Positions 50,668 to 60,143 of a DNA stretch of 64,000 bases are shown piece after piece. Position numbers and translations under genes: made by a program. The DNA is from Gloeocapsopsis sp. IPPAS B-1203 (GTDB lineage Bacteria; Cyanobacteriota; Cyanobacteriia; Cyanobacteriales; Chroococcidiopsidaceae), in contig NZ_PEIG01000006.1 in NCBI RefSeq assembly GCF_002749975.1, forward strand, positions 248,001-312,000, written 5' to 3'. The notes below the pieces were generated by a model. That model saw only the letters and a list, made by a program, of their open reading frames with translations, was not told the origin of the DNA and made no database searches. The first letter of the stretch is position 1; each line of letters starts with the position of its first letter.

Positions 50668-52230
50668 ATGAAACTTCCCTGGAACTCACTGTTGCTAAGC
50701 TTGAACTTGGTGATATTTTCTGCTGGAACATCAATTGTCCTTGCTGAACCTTCAGTTAGCGATCCTCCTAATGCGATCGTAGTACCCATAGAAGGAGAAA
50801 CAGAAACGCAACCCGCATCTACACAAGAAATTGTTGATAAAATTAACAGCGCTTCAACTTTAAGTTCGGAAGAAATAGCGCGTCAACAAAAGTTGATTGA
50901 AGCCGATCGCTTGTATTTAGGAGGACAATTCGCAGCAGCTGAAAAAATCTATCGGGAAGTCAAAGCACCATTTCCCACAGTATCAACTGAAATTGTACAA
51001 CGTCCGCCAGCAATTATCAATCCCGCTCAACTTCCACCCGCAGGTAAAGTTTATTGGCGAGAAGCAGAAGCAGCCTTCCAACATAAAGTTGCTAGTAGAA
51101 TGATGGTACCACTGCGGTTGTTGGTGGAACAATATCCAGAATTTATTCCTGGTCATCTGCGACTCGCCCAAGCATTACAAAAATTTGACCATAACTCTGA
51201 AGCGATCGCCGTTTTAGAACGTGCTGTCACACTTTATCCCGAACAATCTGAATTAGTGAAAGCTAAAGTAGCATTACTTGCCGAATCCAAACAATGGATG
51301 GAAGCGTCCCTCGCAGCGCGTCAATTTGCTTTACTCAGAAGTTTAAACGCAGAACACGCTAACGAATTTACCCAACTTGCAGACACGCACCTCGAACGCT
51401 ATCAAAAGCACTTGCGTAGCGAGTTGAGAGGAAATATGATTGCCAATGTCCTCACTGGTGCATTAGGTTACGCACTTACAGGTAATCTTTTTGGTCCTTT
51501 TTCGGCAGTGCAAACAACCGCAATGTTGCTTCGTGGCGAATCAGCTGTTGGTGAATCTGTCGCCAACCAAGCGCGGGAACAGCTAGAAATCGTGACTGAT
51601 AAAACAGTTGTAGATTATGTTAATGAAATTGGACAAAGACTCGCGCAAGTTGCTGGTAGAAAAGATTTTCAATACGAATTTTATATAGTTTTAGATAAAG
51701 ACTTAAACGCTTTTGCGCTACCAGGCGGTAAGGTATTTGTCAATGCTGGAGCAATTACAAGCACTAACTCTGAAGCAGAATTAGCAGGGTTGCTGGCGCA
51801 TGAATTAGCCCACGCCGTTTTATCACATGGTTTTCAGTTAGTTGCTGGAGGGAACCTTGTTGCTAACGTGACGCGATTTTTCCCTTATGGTGGGACTGTC
51901 GCAAATCTTGTTGCACTCAACTACAGCCGCGAAATGGAACAGGAAGCCGACATGTTAGGTACACGACTTCTCGCTTCGACTGGCTATGCTGCCGATGGCT
52001 TACGCAACTTAATGGTAACACTAAAACAAGAAGAAACACGCACAGCTTTTAGTTGGTTATCTTCACATCCACCTACAAGCGATCGCATTGGCTATCTCGA
52101 ATCAATTATTCAGCGCCACGGTTACAACCGCTACGCTTACGAGGGAGTTGCCAGACACACTCAGATCAAACAAAGAGTAGAAAAATTGCTACAACAGAAA
52201 CAATCCGAACCTAAAAAGCATCAACGATAA
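50668..52230 (+). CDS. M48-family metallopeptidase with TPR segment
   Basis: 520 aa. A signal peptide (LLLSLNLVIFSAGTSIVLA) is followed by a TPR-like helical region (about 80-215: LYLGGQFAAAEKIYREVK, LRLAQALQKFDHNSEAIAVL) and the M48 catalytic domain. The zinc motif HELAHAVLSHG (HExxH) lies near 373 and the third ligand Glu in SREMEQEADMLGTRLL. Typical BepA-like periplasmic proteases of this kind control outer-membrane protein quality. A COP23-domain gene follows on the same strand after a repeat-filled spacer. Confidence 0.88.
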   Translation: MKLPWNSLLLSLNLVIFSAGTSIVLAEPSVSDPPNAIVVPIEGETETQPASTQEIVDKINSASTLSSEEIARQQKLIEADRLYLGGQFAAAEKIYREVKAPFPTVSTEIVQRPPAIINPAQLPPAGKVYWREAEAAFQHKVASRMMVPLRLLVEQYPEFIPGHLRLAQALQKFDHNSEAIAVLERAVTLYPEQSELVKAKVALLAESKQWMEASLAARQFALLRSLNAEHANEFTQLADTHLERYQKHLRSELRGNMIANVLTGALGYALTGNLFGPFSAVQTTAMLLRGESAVGESVANQAREQLEIVTDKTVVDYVNEIGQRLAQVAGRKDFQYEFYIVLDKDLNAFALPGGKVFVNAGAITSTNSEAELAGLLAHELAHAVLSHGFQLVAGGNLVANVTRFFPYGGTVANLVALNYSREMEQEADMLGTRLLASTGYAADGLRNLMVTLKQEETRTAFSWLSSHPPTSDRIGYLESIIQRHGYNRYAYEGVARHTQIKQRVEKLLQQKQSEPKKHQR

Positions 52231-52294
52231 GTAAATAGGGAATGGGGTAGTTGAGTAGTAGAGCATGAGGGAAAAATAGCAATTAAATCTCTTC

Positions 52295-52350
52295 ATCTCT
52301 CCCACACTCCTACTCTACAACACTCCCACACTCCTACTCTCCCACTATTC
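52295..52350. repeat. CTCCCACA-type tandem repeat
   Basis: Repeats of ACACTCC and CTACTCT (7-bp period) between the M48 and COP23 genes. Confidence 0.5.
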
Positions 52351-52385
52351 ATCCCTAATCCTTCTTTTACATCGAGGAGTCGTTT

Positions 52386-53183
52386 ATGTCACCACAGTTG
52401 CAATTTGCTTGGCGAGGTATTGGTTTATCTGTCGGGGTAGCAACACTGTTACTTGGTAATAGCGTTATAGCTGCGCCACAATATAACTGGATTGCGCAGG
52501 TCAATCCTACCGTACCACCTGTTGTTGTTGATACAGAACCATTACCACCAGTGCCAGGAACAACACCACCTAATGGTTCCACAGTTCCCAGCGTCACAAC
52601 TGCTACGCGGTTTACTTGTCAATTGAATAACGGTCAGTATACAGTCATGTATCAGCCCGAAAGCCAGCCAAGCCGCTTTTTCCCCTGGGCTACTCCAACA
52701 GCTTTAGGTGGTGGTTGGAGCGAACAACGACGTTGTGAAGAAATTAGTCGTCGCTTAGAAGCATATCGCCCAGATGGTTTACTAGAACTCACAACAGGCG
52801 TAGAAAATAATTATAATACTGTTTGCGTGATCACGCAGCGCAACAATTCATCTTGTCGCATTGTCTTTACCGTACCTCCAGGGCAAGACCCAATCTTAAC
52901 TCGCGATCGCGTCTTTGAAAACCTCACAGTTGCTGATAGCGGTCAACAGACAACTGGAGTTTATACCTATACAAATCGTGGTAATGAACTCGATCGGCTA
53001 TTTAACTTAGGACGTTCTGTTATTGGCGGTAACAATCGACGTTCTTCACGAAGCATTAACTTAAGACCTTTCCTCGATCGCGCTGACGGTGGTAACGGAA
53101 CTCAACTCAGCGGTGGTGTTCCTGCACGTAATAATACACAATCGCAACCAGGTACTAGAAGACTTAACCCCAGCAACTTTTAG
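52386..53183 (+). CDS. COP23-domain protein (circadian oscillating protein-like), exported
   Basis: 265 aa. A signal peptide (LSVGVATLLLGNSVIA/AP) and a Pro/Thr linker precede a COP23 domain: RFTCQLNNGQYTVMYQ near 77, SEQRRCEEISRRLEAYRPDG, and NTVCVITQRNNSSCRIVFTV with the conserved Cys residues. COP23 of Cyanothece is a membrane-associated protein whose amount cycles daily; its role is unknown. The start ATG has GAGGAG nearby. Gly/Asn/Arg-rich C-terminal tail from about 220. Confidence 0.82.
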   Translation: MSPQLQFAWRGIGLSVGVATLLLGNSVIAAPQYNWIAQVNPTVPPVVVDTEPLPPVPGTTPPNGSTVPSVTTATRFTCQLNNGQYTVMYQPESQPSRFFPWATPTALGGGWSEQRRCEEISRRLEAYRPDGLLELTTGVENNYNTVCVITQRNNSSCRIVFTVPPGQDPILTRDRVFENLTVADSGQQTTGVYTYTNRGNELDRLFNLGRSVIGGNNRRSSRSINLRPFLDRADGGNGTQLSGGVPARNNTQSQPGTRRLNPSNF

Positions 53184-53232
53184 CTGCTAAAGTATAGCTA
53201 ATTGCCAATAGAAGAATCGCCAAGAGCTAAAT

Positions 53233-53730
53233 ATGGTTAATCGCGATCGCATTCAACCAGAACCAGGACAAGAATCAGTGTGGGATTATCCTCGTCCGCC
53301 ACGTTTAGAAGACGTTAATAAGCATATTCAGGTTGTTTTCAACGAAATTGCGATCGCTGATACCCATCATGCCAAACGAGTACTAGAAACAAGTCATCCA
53401 CCTGTTTATTACATCCCGCCTAGTGATATCAAAATGGAGTACCTTATTCGTACTCCTCAATCGAGTTTTTGTGAGTGGAAAGGACTTGCAGGCTATTACA
53501 CAGTTGCAGTAAGTGACAAACAAGTTCCAAATGCTGCTTGGTTTTACCCCGATCCTACTCCTACTTTTGCTGCAATTAAAGACTATGTCGCTTTCTATCC
53601 ACATTTGATGGCTGCTTGTTACGTCAATGGTGAGAAAGTGCAACCACAACCAGGAAACTTCTACGGCGGTTGGATCACCAGTGATATTGTTGGTCCATTC
53701 AAAGGTAGTCCTGGAACCTGGGGATGGTAG
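53233..53730 (+). CDS. DUF427 domain-containing protein
   Basis: 165 aa, one DUF427 domain: HIQVVFNEIAIADTHHAKRV, PPVYYIPPSDIKMEYLI, then FCEWKGLAGYYTV and AWFYPDPTPTFAAIKDYVAF. This beta-rich family has no known reaction but is conserved across bacteria and fungi. Follows the COP23 gene by 49 bp on the same strand. Function unknown. Confidence 0.87.
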   Translation: MVNRDRIQPEPGQESVWDYPRPPRLEDVNKHIQVVFNEIAIADTHHAKRVLETSHPPVYYIPPSDIKMEYLIRTPQSSFCEWKGLAGYYTVAVSDKQVPNAAWFYPDPTPTFAAIKDYVAFYPHLMAACYVNGEKVQPQPGNFYGGWITSDIVGPFKGSPGTWGW

Positions 53731-53825
53731 TTCTTTGCTGTAAAAACTCAAGCAACCAATTAAGCTGAAGTGAAAAAATACCGCCTGAAAAACAGCAAGA
53801 TCCGATCAATCAACACGGAAAAATA

Positions 53826-53936
53826 ATGACCCTACAAAGCAAAATTGTTGAAGTTGAAGAAGCTAGAAAAGTGGTAGGGGAGTTTAGAAGCGTTGTTGAA
53901 GATTTTGAAGCGAGAGGATTAACCATAGAAGTTTAG
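53826..53936 (+). CDS. Possible 36-aa peptide
   Basis: The frame encodes SKIVEVEEARKVVGEFRSVV followed by an acidic helix and a TAG stop. An amphipathic coiled-coil-like helix is predicted, but there is no good ribosome site and no family. It may be a fragment of a larger gene or chance. Confidence 0.22.
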   Translation: MTLQSKIVEVEEARKVVGEFRSVVEDFEARGLTIEV

Positions 53937-54382
53937 AGCGAATAAATTTAAAAATTAGTTGAGCCGACAAGATGATGCTAATATCAGGAAAATCACACGA
54001 AAACAAGCAGATATACTGATATGTATTAATAAATATAGAGATTCTAGAATAGAGAATATACGTAATAAGTTAAAGCAAAATTTACTAAATTTAAAATATA
54101 GTGTTAGTAACATAGAAAAGGAAATTCAAACTTGAATAATGTATTGATTTTCCTCAGTAATATTAGTAGCGTAATTAATCATTTGGCTAACATTTTAAAT
54201 TGATGTTACCAGGTTAGTATCAAAAATTATCATCAAGTTGGTGATAGTATTGTCTTAGTATAAACATGAGTATCTTAATACTTCTACAACACTTCCTCTG
54301 TTATCAAACTACAGAATCAACTACAAGCATTGCAGTGTAATAACGATTGTGATTGCAATTTAGCTACTTGTATAGGAATTGT
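53937..54382. other. AT-rich spacer without visible gene
   Basis: 446 bp of very AT-rich DNA before the lipocalin-like gene; no frame over 35 codons, no repeat and no hairpin of note. Confidence 0.35.
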
Positions 54383-54859
54383 ATGAATACAACAGAACCA
54401 GGCGATCGCGAACACCTAGAGAATTTTAAAATATTCTCCAAGCACGTTGGTGTATGGGAAGGCATTTGGGTGCGCTTAGATGCAAACGCTAAAGAAATTG
54501 AGCAATTTACAGGTGTTGTGAAGAAAAAGATAGTTGATAATCAATGGGTGCAAACTAATACGTATCAGTTTGCTGATGGTAGAAGTGTCACTCAAAATTT
54601 TGTGGGTGTTGTAGCTGGCAAAGGTGCGATAAAAATCGAAAGTTCCGAACCTCCGTTTTGTAACTACACCACACTAGCTGAGGAATATGGCACCAACCTG
54701 ATTATTTTTCGGATCTGGGATAAAGCAACTGGCGTGCTACTTGGCGTTGAAACGATTAATCTCATCGATGACAATACTTGTATCCGCACTAGTCAAGGAT
54801 TTACTACTGAAGGAAAATTCAGGGGTGGGACGATGATTACTGAACGTAGAATTGGCTAA
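54383..54859 (+). CDS. DUF3598/lipocalin-like protein
   Basis: 158 aa from ATG 54383 (the TTG at 54353 would add ten residues without similarity). Beta-barrel pattern: FSKHVGVWEGIWVRLDANAK, WVQTNTYQFADGRSVTQNF, LIIFRIWDKATGVLLGVETI and CIRTSQGFTTEGKFRGGTMI. The GVWEGxW start is typical of DUF3598/CpcS-like lipocalin folds in cyanobacteria, some of which attach bilins; the catalytic residues of lyases are not obvious here. Function unknown. Confidence 0.68.
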   Translation: MNTTEPGDREHLENFKIFSKHVGVWEGIWVRLDANAKEIEQFTGVVKKKIVDNQWVQTNTYQFADGRSVTQNFVGVVAGKGAIKIESSEPPFCNYTTLAEEYGTNLIIFRIWDKATGVLLGVETINLIDDNTCIRTSQGFTTEGKFRGGTMITERRIG

Positions 54860-54871
54860 TTAGCATCTGGA

Positions 54872-54991
54872 ATGCTGCAACTTAATGATGTGGCTGCTTT
54901 GGTAGCTTTTCTTTGTTCTGAAGAAATTAGATGGATCGCGGATCAAAACATTTATGTTGATGGGGGACTGGGAATTTTATCGACTGAGTGA
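54872..54991 (+). pseudogene. SDR dehydrogenase C-terminal remnant
   Basis: A 39-codon frame (LNDVAALVAFLCSEEIRWIA and DQNIYVDGGL) is the typical C-terminal end of FabG-like short-chain dehydrogenases (xxDVAxLVxFLxSxxxxxxTGQxxxVDGG). The N-terminal 200 residues are absent. It sits between the lipocalin-like and SnoaL-like genes, so a once complete SDR gene was deleted. Confidence 0.7.
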
Positions 54992-55073
54992 GAATTCCAA
55001 GTCAGAGTCAGCGATCGCATAACATTTGATATTTGCATAAGCAACCGTTGCAATTGTTTTAATGGAGAACAAG

Positions 55074-55469
55074 ATGGCAGAAGGGTCAAACAATACCCTA
55101 AAAGTTGCCTATCAAGCATTTGAGTATTTTAGTCACGGATTGGCAACAGGGGAGTGGAATCAGCTGATCGATATGCTTAGCGATGACTTCACCTTTTGGT
55201 TTCCAGTAGGACCTTATCATGGCTTAAATGTGGGAAAAGAACGGGCGATCGCCTTCTTTCAATACGTCTCTGAGACATTCAGTAGTGGATTGTTTCTCAC
55301 CTTAGACCGAGTGACTAGCAATCAGATGACAGTGGTTTTTGAGTTCCGAGATGAGGGACTCATGTGGGGGGAACCTTATAAAAATCGAGTCGCGGTTTCC
55401 TTCGATGTGCGTAGCGATCGCATTTGTGGCTACCGAGAGTATTTTGGTAGTGATGGTAAATCTAACTAA
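55074..55469 (+). CDS. SnoaL-like/NTF2-fold protein
   Basis: 131 aa from ATG 55074, with GGAG 6 nt upstream (an in-frame ATG at 55062 is the alternative). NTF2-like cone: YQAFEYFSHGLATGEWNQLI, MLSDDFTFWFPVGPYHGLNV, GKERAIAFFQYVSE and VAVSFDVRSDRICGYREYF. Members are small hydrolases, isomerases or ligand binders. It follows a truncated SDR, so the two may once have formed a small pathway. Function unknown. Confidence 0.78.
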   Translation: MAEGSNNTLKVAYQAFEYFSHGLATGEWNQLIDMLSDDFTFWFPVGPYHGLNVGKERAIAFFQYVSETFSSGLFLTLDRVTSNQMTVVFEFRDEGLMWGEPYKNRVAVSFDVRSDRICGYREYFGSDGKSN

Positions 55470-55594
55470 GGCAAGCTCGAAACCCTTGTGGTGGACATCT
55501 AACTAAGGCTAGGTGCATTGAAAGTTCACAATTGAAAATCCAACGCACAGCTTCGATTGATCTAAAATGCGGTTGATGAGTCCAAAGTGAGCGC

Positions 55595-56425
55595 ATGGTA
55601 AACCAAGGTTTGATTCCAGTAGTTGTGAATGGTGCTGCTGGTAAAATGGGTCGTGAAGTCATTAAAGCAGTCTCTCAAGCAAGTGACATGACCTTACTGG
55701 GTGCAGTTGACCGCAACCCTGAATACAATGGCAAAGATGCGGGAGAAGTTGCAGGTTTAAGCGAACCGCTAGAAATCCCAATTACCGATCAATTAGAACC
55801 TACATTAGTCCTAGCAACTCAAGAAAGACAATTGGGTGTGATGGTAGATTTCACGCATCCGAGTACTGTTTATGACAACATTCGCGCAGCGATCGCCTAT
55901 GGGATTCGCCCAGTTGTAGGAACGACAGGATTAAGCGTTGCCCAAATTCAAGACTTAGCCGAATTTGCAGATAAAGCGAGTACAGGTTGTTTACTGGTTC
56001 CCAATTTCTCAATTGGTATGGTACTACTCCAAGAAGCCGCCGTTAGAGCCTCGCAGTACTTTGACCATGTAGAAATCATCGAACTACATCACAATCAAAA
56101 AGCAGACGCCCCTAGTGGAACCGCAATTCAAACAGCTCAGATGCTTGCAGAAATGGGCAAAACATATAACCCTCCCACGGTAGAAGAAACTGAAAAGCTC
56201 CCTGGAGCAAGAGGCAGTGTTGCTGATGAAGGTATTAGAATTCATAGTGTCCGCCTTCCTGGACTCATTGCTCACCAAGAAGTGATTTTTGGCGCACCAG
56301 GACAAATCTATACTTTACGCCACGATACCAGCGATCGCGCTTGTTATATGCCTGGAGTCCTGCTTGCCATTCGTAAAGTCCTACAACTCAAATCCCTAGT
56401 CTATGGCTTAGAAAAGCTATTGTAA
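55595..56425 (+). CDS. dapB: 4-hydroxy-tetrahydrodipicolinate reductase
   Basis: 276 aa. NADPH motif [15 protein letters not shown] near residue 10, GTTGLS near 109, catalytic [20 protein letters not shown] (His-His and Lys) and a C-terminal region with [18 protein letters not shown]. It makes tetrahydrodipicolinate for lysine and peptidoglycan precursors. Single gene; the promoter is in the 125-bp spacer which has two copies of ATCTAACTAAGGC. Confidence 0.95.
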   Translation: MVNQGLIPVVVNGAAGKMGREVIKAVSQASDMTLLGAVDRNPEYNGKDAGEVAGLSEPLEIPITDQLEPTLVLATQERQLGVMVDFTHPSTVYDNIRAAIAYGIRPVVGTTGLSVAQIQDLAEFADKASTGCLLVPNFSIGMVLLQEAAVRASQYFDHVEIIELHHNQKADAPSGTAIQTAQMLAEMGKTYNPPTVEETEKLPGARGSVADEGIRIHSVRLPGLIAHQEVIFGAPGQIYTLRHDTSDRACYMPGVLLAIRKVLQLKSLVYGLEKLL

Positions 56426-56482
56426 TCATGGGGGAATAATGGACTTAGTCCCTCACCCCTCACCCCTCACCCCTCACTCCTC
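56426..56482. repeat. CCCTCAC heptamer tandem repeat
   Basis: Four to five 7-bp units (CCCTCAC) directly before the next gene's ATG, so no normal ribosome site is present. Confidence 0.6.
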
Positions 56483-57199
56483 ATGTTAGTTCCACTCACG
56501 CGCCAAAAATTTGAACAATTGATTCCCCGTATTGCGACTGGCGATCAGTACAAATATGCTTGGGGCAAGTTTCCTGATTTCTTAAAGCGACTGCTGATTT
56601 CGGTCGTCAGTGTCGTTGCGATTTGGATTGTGCGACTCATTATTGGTGAAGGATTTGGCATAATTCTCTTTCCGGTAGGCGCGATCGCCGGACTTTATTG
56701 GTTGTGGGGACCTGTTTTATGGGCAAGTTTGCGTAATGTAGAATACCGTAAATATCCTTACAGTGGTTTCTTACGCGGGCGAATATTAGATGTCTATATT
56801 ACTGAGGAATTAATTGGTACTGAAGAAACTGTTAATAATAAAGGCGAATTGGTCATTGTCGAAAACCGCGAACGGCGGCTCAATATAGAAGTTGGTGATG
56901 AAACAGACTTTTTTACTGAAATTCAAGTACCGTTACGCCGCAACCACCAAGATGTTGTTCCCAACCAAATTGCTGAAATGATTGTGCTTTCTACTCGACC
57001 AGATTTAAGTAGCATTGCCAAAGTAACAGATATTTATATTCCAAGTCGTAATATCTGGGTAAGCGATTACCCTTACTTACAAAAAAACAACTTTATTGAA
57101 GTCAGTCGCCGTTTGCGTGAGAGTAGAGAACCGCGATCGCGTCAAGCCCCACGGAGAAGAACCCGTCCTTCCTATCCGCAAGATGTTGAGGAATGGTAA
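56483..57199 (+). CDS. Conserved cyanobacterial membrane protein
   Basis: 238 aa. Two membrane helices near residues 36-52 and 57-80 (LISVVSVVAIWIVRLIIGEG, GIILFPVGAIAGLYWLWGPV), then a soluble beta-rich domain (GFLRGRILDVYITEELIGTE) and a basic, Arg/Pro-rich tail (PRSRQAPRRRTRPSYPQ). Related cyanobacterial proteins are sometimes called phosphate-transporter permeases, for which I see no support. Role unknown. Confidence 0.65.
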   Translation: MLVPLTRQKFEQLIPRIATGDQYKYAWGKFPDFLKRLLISVVSVVAIWIVRLIIGEGFGIILFPVGAIAGLYWLWGPVLWASLRNVEYRKYPYSGFLRGRILDVYITEELIGTEETVNNKGELVIVENRERRLNIEVGDETDFFTEIQVPLRRNHQDVVPNQIAEMIVLSTRPDLSSIAKVTDIYIPSRNIWVSDYPYLQKNNFIEVSRRLRESREPRSRQAPRRRTRPSYPQDVEEW

Positions 57200-57225
57200 A
57201 GAAGCCCGTTGCTGATCTAAGTATT

Positions 57226-58032
57226 TTATGTTTCCGACGCCGAAGAACGATTGAGTACTGGTGATAAATAAGCTACCAAAGCACCAATTAGGAAACCTGC
57301 AATGTTACGCACTAAAGGAAGCCACTCGGAAGTCCGTGTCACAACAGGTCCAATCCCAAACGCAATAAATAGGATTCCCCATAGCGGCGAGAAAATTAAA
57401 GCCCATTGCCAAGCAAAAACTTGCCCAGGACGCCGAGGTTGAGCCGCAAAGCCACATATTACCCCACCAAGAACCGAGGTAATGAGTGTCAAAATCCATT
57501 GTTCGCGTGGTAATCCAGGAACAACGCGACAGCCACCTTGTCGTAAACAAGCTTCAACTGACTCGATAGATTGAATAATTGATTGATCTTCTCCCTCTTC
57601 GCGAACAAAATACAAATTACCAAAGCGGGTTTGCAACTCTACCCAAAATGTCCGAGGTAATAGCTGGTAAACGGCATCACCGACATTAAAGTTGAGAATA
57701 TTTCCCCCACGAGAATCGGCAACAACTAAAATACTTTTTTCATCTAAATTCCAAAAATCTTTGACTGCTGCGCCTGGTGTCCGATCATACTGTGTGAGAA
57801 CGCGGAGTTTCCAACCAGTTTCTGCTTCAAATTGTTCAAGTTCTTGCGCTAATCGCTCTTCTTGAACGCTCGTGAGCGATCGGGCTAAGTCTATAATTGG
57901 CGTTGGCTGATCGGGAAGTAACTCTGGATTGTTATACGCGAGTGCTACAGGAGAGGGTAATAACCAGGCTGCACCAGCTAAAAAAATTGTAAATACGCTT
58001 ACCAGTAATCGTCGCCAAATAGAACACTGCAT
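57226..58032 (-). CDS. psb32: TPM-domain thylakoid protein (Psb32-like)
   Basis: 268 aa from Met at 58032 (the earlier ATG at 58065 adds 11 residues before the signal peptide). Signal sequence LLVSVFTIFLAGAAWLL..ALA, TPM domain (about 35-185: LARSLTSVQEERLAQELEQF, LRVLTQYDRTPGAAV, KSILVVADSRGGNILNFNVG) and C-terminal membrane helices. In plants the relative TLP18.3 and in cyanobacteria Psb32 protect or help repair photosystem II. The convergent upstream gene ends 26 bp away. Confidence 0.85.
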   Translation of the reverse strand: MQCSIWRRLLVSVFTIFLAGAAWLLPSPVALAYNNPELLPDQPTPIIDLARSLTSVQEERLAQELEQFEAETGWKLRVLTQYDRTPGAAVKDFWNLDEKSILVVADSRGGNILNFNVGDAVYQLLPRTFWVELQTRFGNLYFVREEGEDQSIIQSIESVEACLRQGGCRVVPGLPREQWILTLITSVLGGVICGFAAQPRRPGQVFAWQWALIFSPLWGILFIAFGIGPVVTRTSEWLPLVRNIAGFLIGALVAYLSPVLNRSSASET

Positions 58033-58257
58033 GGACAATTCTATATAAATCTCAAATTTGGACAAAAACCAAATGGTTTTATTGTAAAGAGTAAAAGATG
58101 ATACTTCTTTACATTTTGTAACTTTACTCTAATTTAGCTGACAATTGCCCATAAACTCAATCCCCCATGAAGAGAATCTCGGGTTTGGCTCAGAAGTAGC
58201 TACTTTGTTAAGAAAGCAGAGGAAGCTTCAGGAGCAGAGGAGGAATAGTGTTTTCTA

Positions 58258-58300
58258 TATAACTCAAAACTCAAAACTCAAAACTCAAAACTCAAAACTA
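58258..58300. repeat. ACTCAAA heptamer tandem repeat
   Basis: Six consecutive 7-bp units (AACTCAA), the reverse complement of TTTTGAG runs elsewhere. Confidence 0.7.
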
Positions 58301-58897
58301 ATTACTAGCCCCTTCACCTGGTTGTAATCGCATTAAGAATAAAATCAGTGCTACACCGACTAAAGCTCCACCAAGATGGGCAATGTGGTCAACGCCATCT
58401 TGAATACCTGTTTGGCGTAACTCAAATATGACGCGCTCGATCACAAATTGACCGAGAATGAGAACTTCTAGAATTTTGCGCCAATGCCAGCGGAGTTTGA
58501 TGAGAACGCTTACGGCAAATAAGCCAAAAACTGCTCCTGAAGCACCTAACGAGTAAACGGCTCCACCGTGGAAGAAAAAACTCATCAGACTGCCGCCTAA
58601 TCCACAAATAATGTAGGAACTGACGATTCCCAAAATGCCTTCTTCTTCCTCAACAATCCTGCCAAAAATATAGAGAAAAAATAGATTGCCTGAGATATGT
58701 GCCCAGTTTGCATGACAGAACATTGAAGTGAAAAACTGATACCAAGCTGGAGAGGCGTGATTGAGATAGAGATTTTGGATAAAAGGAATACCTAGAACGC
58801 GATCAGCAATAAACACAACCAAGTTGATAATAATTAGCGTAAAAACACCGTTGTAGTTTTGTTTAGGGTTAGTTATTAGTGGCTGGTTTTTGAGCAT
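58298..58897 (-). CDS. Rhomboid-family intramembrane serine protease
   Basis: 199 aa with six membrane helices. The catalytic Ser is in YSLGASGAVFGLFAV (GASG), and its partner His in DHIAHLGGALVGVALIL; the oxyanion Asn lies in AHISGNLFFLYIFGRI. It cleaves membrane-anchored proteins inside the bilayer. The last codons touch a heptamer repeat. Single gene, substrate unknown. Confidence 0.88.
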   Translation of the reverse strand: MLKNQPLITNPKQNYNGVFTLIIINLVVFIADRVLGIPFIQNLYLNHASPAWYQFFTSMFCHANWAHISGNLFFLYIFGRIVEEEEGILGIVSSYIICGLGGSLMSFFFHGGAVYSLGASGAVFGLFAVSVLIKLRWHWRKILEVLILGQFVIERVIFELRQTGIQDGVDHIAHLGGALVGVALILFLMRLQPGEGASN

Positions 58898-59039
58898 TCT
58901 TTAAAATAGGGGTCAGGAAGTTCCAGTACCATCATTGTTGACATAATGCAATGTGCAGTTTAGGAAGTCTGGGAGTTTTGTATCCATTTTAAAGTTGGGG
59001 TTATTTTTGTACCTATCTCCTAATCCCTCATTCCTTCAA

Positions 59040-59630
59040 TTATTCCTCTTCTGTTTCGACATCATCATTATTATCATGCCAATTTGAGGTATCGTAGCGT
59101 ACCTGACTCGATTCTATATTTGTTGTGTAACTGCGATATTGCTCAAGGAATGCTGCATTGTTTTCTTCAGGTAATTCTTCTGGATAAGGAACATTACTGA
59201 TGCGATCGCGCTGTCTGGAACGCTGTTCTGCTAAAAAGCGATCGCTACTCCGACGAGTACCGCGTGTAAAAGTTCTCCAAGCGACTTTCACCCCAGTGAA
59301 AACGCTGCGCGTACCAACTTCAACTTTCTGTGCCTGTTTCACAGCATTATCAATGCTTTGATCGACTTGCTTAGCGACATTACTCGCTCTTTGTACACCT
59401 TGGCTGACATCATCAGTTAAATCGCTAATCTCTAACCCTGTTAAGCGAATTGCTTCTAATGTAGGTGGTAAGTCTCGCCGTAGTGTATCAAACAATTTTT
59501 CTGCACTGCGAGCAGCCCGCGCCAACTCCTGTAATGCTGGCAAGGCTGCCACCAATACTGCGGTCAAACTCACAGCCACTAAAAGAATCGATAGTCCAAG
59601 CCAAAATAAAGGGTCAATCACAAGTATCAA
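59040..59630 (-). CDS. DUF948-domain protein
   Basis: 196 aa. One N-terminal membrane helix (WLGLSILLVAVSLTAVLVAA), a DUF948 helical segment (ALQELARAARSAEKLFDTLR, ISDLTDDVSQGVQRASNVAK) and a charged tail (NNDDVETEEE). It starts 6 bp after the YtxH gene with a TTG (GTG three codons in is possible). DUF948 and YtxH proteins occur together and are probably envelope stress or general stress proteins. Confidence 0.8.
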   Translation of the reverse strand: MILVIDPLFWLGLSILLVAVSLTAVLVAALPALQELARAARSAEKLFDTLRRDLPPTLEAIRLTGLEISDLTDDVSQGVQRASNVAKQVDQSIDNAVKQAQKVEVGTRSVFTGVKVAWRTFTRGTRRSSDRFLAEQRSRQRDRISNVPYPEELPEENNAAFLEQYRSYTTNIESSQVRYDTSNWHDNNDDVETEEE

Positions 59631-59636
59631 GAGCGA

Positions 59637-59987
59637 TTATAGGCGGTCTAAAAGCGGTGGTTGATCGGAGGAAGCTTCAATTTTATTCGAGCGCATAGGT
59701 GTTTGACGCTCTTGCTGACTTGCTTCAATGCCTGCAGCTAAAGCCTCCCGCAATCGTTCTAGTGTGTCATCCCAGTTGCGCAATGCTGTTTCTGATAGGC
59801 GATCTGCTTGTATCTGTACACTTGTGGATAAATCTTCTGCTAATTCTGGTAAAGCATCAGCAGATTTTTTCAGCAAAGTACGTGTTTCTCGTCCAGCACG
59901 CGGTGCCATTAGCAAGCCTGTTAGAGTACCAATGGCAGCCCCTAGCAACATACCGCCAACAAAAACCCCAGAACGGTTGTTAGACAT
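59637..59987 (-). CDS. YtxH-domain protein
   Basis: 116 aa. Short Gly-rich membrane helix GVFVGGMLLGAAIGTLTGLL followed by LMAPRAGRETRTLLKKSADA, the hallmark of YtxH-like stress proteins, then a helical tail. Co-transcribed with the DUF948 gene. Role: general stress-related, molecular function not known. Confidence 0.82.
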   Translation of the reverse strand: MSNNRSGVFVGGMLLGAAIGTLTGLLMAPRAGRETRTLLKKSADALPELAEDLSTSVQIQADRLSETALRNWDDTLERLREALAAGIEASQQERQTPMRSNKIEASSDQPPLLDRL

Positions 59988-60143
59988 AACTGTATCTATC
60001 TCCTTACACTCATTTTATGTAAGTTTTATCGGCTTGCACGATAACTCGTGCACATTTACTGCACAAAAAGTACTACTACACTCTTTCTTGTCTACTTTTA
60101 CAACAAGTAAAACTATTTTGAATTCTAACTTTTGAACTGAGAA

